DNA from: Deinococcus sedimenti
GTDB lineage: Bacteria > Deinococcota > Deinococci > Deinococcales > Deinococcaceae
NCBI RefSeq assembly: GCF_014648135.1
Contig: NZ_BMQN01000012.1
Coordinates: 1-64,000, forward strand
Reading direction: 5' to 3'
DNA: 64,000 nt
This document shows positions 63,401 to 64,000 of the stretch, piece by piece (the first letter of the stretch is position 1; each line of letters opens with the position of its first letter). The notes under the pieces are model-generated. The model saw nothing but the letters and a program-made list of their open reading frames with translations, did not search any database and was not told the DNA's origin. A program made the translations under genes and the position numbers.

Positions 63401-63832
63401 GTGCCGCTCCCGGGCCGCGCGCAGCCAGTCCTCGAATTCCGGGCAGTCGCTGAACTCCTGACCGGCCAGCACCTCATCGGCGCGCCGGTCATCCGTGTCG
63501 TCGGCGCGGTCGTCCGCACGCGGGTCGTCCTGGTCCGTGCCGGTCAGGTCACAGGTGACGCCCGCGCCGAGTTCCAGGGTCGCCTCGCCCAGCAGGAGGT
63601 TCGCACCGGTCTGGGACCGGATCCGCCAGATGGTCTGGCGCAGGTTGCTCCGGGCGGCCCGGTCGGGCACGTCCGGCCACAGCAGGCCCGCGAGCCGCGC
63701 CCGCGGCGTCTGGCCTCCCACGCATAGGTAGGCGAACAGGGCGGCAGTCTTGCGTTCCAGCGGGCGGGTGCTTCCGTTCACCGTCAGCGTGGGGCGGCCC
63801 AGCAGGTTCAGGTGAATGGACGCGTCGGGCAC
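60482..63832 (-). CDS. SARP/BTAD-type AAA regulator with TPR region
   Basis: 1116 residues. An OmpR-like winged helix (about 8-95) precedes a BTAD domain (about 125-235). An AAA ATPase follows, with Walker A GPAGVGKT at 285-292 and Walker B ALLIDDAQWAD at about 410. A helical TPR-like C-terminus comes last (about 640-1060). An unusual Asp-rich insert (DQDDPRADDRADDTDD, about 100-115) separates the winged helix from BTAD. Large SARP regulators of this build control secondary metabolism or surface genes. It lies directly upstream of the surface operon on the same strand and is likely its activator. The GTG start has TACTGT 5 nt upstream and no ribosome site. Confidence 0.85.
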   Translation of the reverse strand: MPDASIHLNLLGRPTLTVNGSTRPLERKTAALFAYLCVGGQTPRARLAGLLWPDVPDRAARSNLRQTIWRIRSQTGANLLLGEATLELGAGVTCDLTGTDQDDPRADDRADDTDDRRADEVLAGQEFSDCPEFEDWLRAARERHRDARRAALWRRVHRARESGEVRRALQLATHLLTLDPLSESAHRLVMTLHLALEDRGAALAAFTAFEDLLRRDLGVSPLPETAALAASIRQPVPGVRPAGPGAPPARSGPSAAWTPPLTGRTREWADLTAALNAGQVALVRGPAGVGKTRLLREVLTTRGPLLTLDARPGDEAVPYLMLGQALRRLLDAQANLPHSAPRVQDDWVRAEIAHLLPDMWPGRPTSNPLSSPLAQRRLLEAVTALVVSVLPDVLQGGRPTSGPAGALLIDDAQWADDLSWDAWMFLAAHPAWQALGISVGMTLRDAELPAARRETLARRVEAREATLLDLGPMGEADVANLTGDFLALRTGPAQPLLIPALWRHTGGHPLFVIETLRALADSGALAGPIPPGQLPVPSQLLPTLRRRLQQVSAPALRLARVAAVADSDFSAHLAAQVLEVHPVDLAEPWAELEAAQIMSGPGFAHDLISQAALLGVPRPVQALLHARIAASLEDPGTGAVPERIARHWEAAGHPASAAPHWVRAGWVALGHGSWQDAAQDFRQALQAAQAAGEGGGDAQYGLGVALRGSDPAAAEQALLAALNATPDAGREVQLRAALAELYRLCGRLEEAVTQVTRATGPALAALPDAEQADVWRTRFVVHLRAGQLTAAEAAIVRAQTLDPDRPELINEHALVLWVGGRFVEAARRYESIHARIRQPGSPDPAWYRWNLAWTYWAMGDLAQAETLLTAPSLESPFETAVRQVHLSTVYSSQGRLREALAELDAAQPALGAYAPHLIDQWHRRSLVSLRAGRCGEAAALMEPVLALAQETGDPVRLSLLLSTLVFAHAGLGHADVAARWGVQAEAVARALTYPLTTVITQQALAQARVLSGEVAEARALINASVDQARACRMNEFLARGLLLRATLPGATLPAADLREAAQVSRTAGLTEIEYHAARTLGVNDRAWRTRAWSLYRTLERGAPPNFLALPLPTFSE

Positions 63833-63837
63833 ACCCG

Positions 63838-63843
63838 ACAGTA
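63838..63843 (-). promoter_or_regulatory. Leaderless -10 box of the SARP-type regulator gene
   Basis: TACTGT on the minus strand, 5 nt before GTG 63832. The 5-nt spacer is shorter than in the other cases but still in the leaderless range. No ribosome site. Confidence 0.45.
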
Positions 63844-64000
63844 TGGGGGTCCGGCGACCGCCCCGGTGACGCCCCGGCGCAGAGACGCGGCGCGGATGCC
63901 GACACCGCGCCTGCGGAGACGCCGTCAGGACGGAGGGCCGCCGTTCAGGTGAGTGCCCGTGATGGGGCTGGGACAGACGGAACGGGCGACGTCGCCCGCT
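63844..64000. other. Right edge, no reliable gene
   Basis: About 157 bases upstream of the regulator. A minus-strand frame coming in from the right edge and ending at TGA 63924-63926 has a plausible C-terminus (VCPSPITGTHLNGGPPS). It is too short (under 25 codons) to assign. Its tail recalls the ends of short-chain dehydrogenases, but that is a guess. Confidence 0.3.

Noticed and set aside
63924..64000. C-terminus of a possible short-chain dehydrogenase at the right edge (minus strand)
   Set aside because: Under 25 codons are visible, and the similarity to VTG...NGG-type ends is too weak to call.
1..64000. tRNA, rRNA or riboswitch genes
   Set aside because: I did not see a cloverleaf with GGTTCRANYCC-type arms, any rRNA-like conserved stretch, or a known riboswitch core on reading both strands. 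A covariance-model search would be decisive.

Overview
The window reads as a high-GC chromosomal or plasmid segment of a Deinococcus-type bacterium. No rRNA or tRNA is present to fix the taxonomy, so this is inference. It rests on the strong GC3 bias, the long tellurite/stress-resistance (Ter) gene set, beta-barrel and giant secreted proteins (a cell with an outer layer), and several gene starts with a TANNNT box 5-7 nt upstream and no Shine-Dalgarno site, the leaderless style known in Deinococcus.

Layout. (1) 0.15-2.3 kb: an error-prone DNA polymerase (DnaE2-like) that lacks its N-terminal PHP domain and looks broken at the 5' end. (2) 2.6-24.5 kb: a large Ter region. It has canonical terB, three canonical TerD-fold genes and a DUF475/TerC-like membrane protein. 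Six further proteins begin with the same divergent TerD-like domain and then carry different C-terminal modules: AIM24, a membrane/coiled-coil segment, VWA (twice), a TerA-like domain, and VWA plus a TerA-like domain. A minus-strand operon adds an AIM24 protein, an ATP-grasp ligase, a PRTase-TRSP protein, a HAD phosphatase, a PRTase/PELOTA protein and a CitE-like lyase. This is the Ter-linked biosynthetic module thought to make a nucleotide-like metabolite. A complete IS630-type insertion sequence (6379-7558) sits inside the region.

(3) 24.8-35.3 kb: a LacI-controlled alpha-mannoside operon. It encodes a sugar ABC transporter, a GH125 and a GH38 mannosidase, a ROK sugar kinase and a mannose-6-phosphate isomerase. 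The isomerase frame is broken by one base in a C7 run. Two near-identical 17-bp operator-like repeats lie 148 bp apart in the control region, one on the operon's -10 box.

(4) 35.3-43.7 kb: a tightly overlapped chemosensory operon of Wsp type (two CheW, CheR, MCP, CheA-REC, CheB, REC-GGDEF) with an added Hpt/pseudo-receiver protein. Its likely output is cyclic di-GMP. A divergent TPR/winged-helix regulator (43.9-45.5 kb) and a WYL-domain regulator (45.6-46.6 kb) follow.

(5) 47.1-63.8 kb: a minus-strand block starting with a 1116-residue SARP-type AAA regulator. Next come a predicted outer-membrane beta-barrel, a 3314-residue secreted protein with about 29 PKD-like repeats and a unique C-terminal ~930 residues, and a secreted fibronectin-III repeat protein. 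The barrel and giant genes overlap by 4 nt, so this looks like a surface or adhesion system. Together with the modular TerD proteins, it is the least familiar material here.
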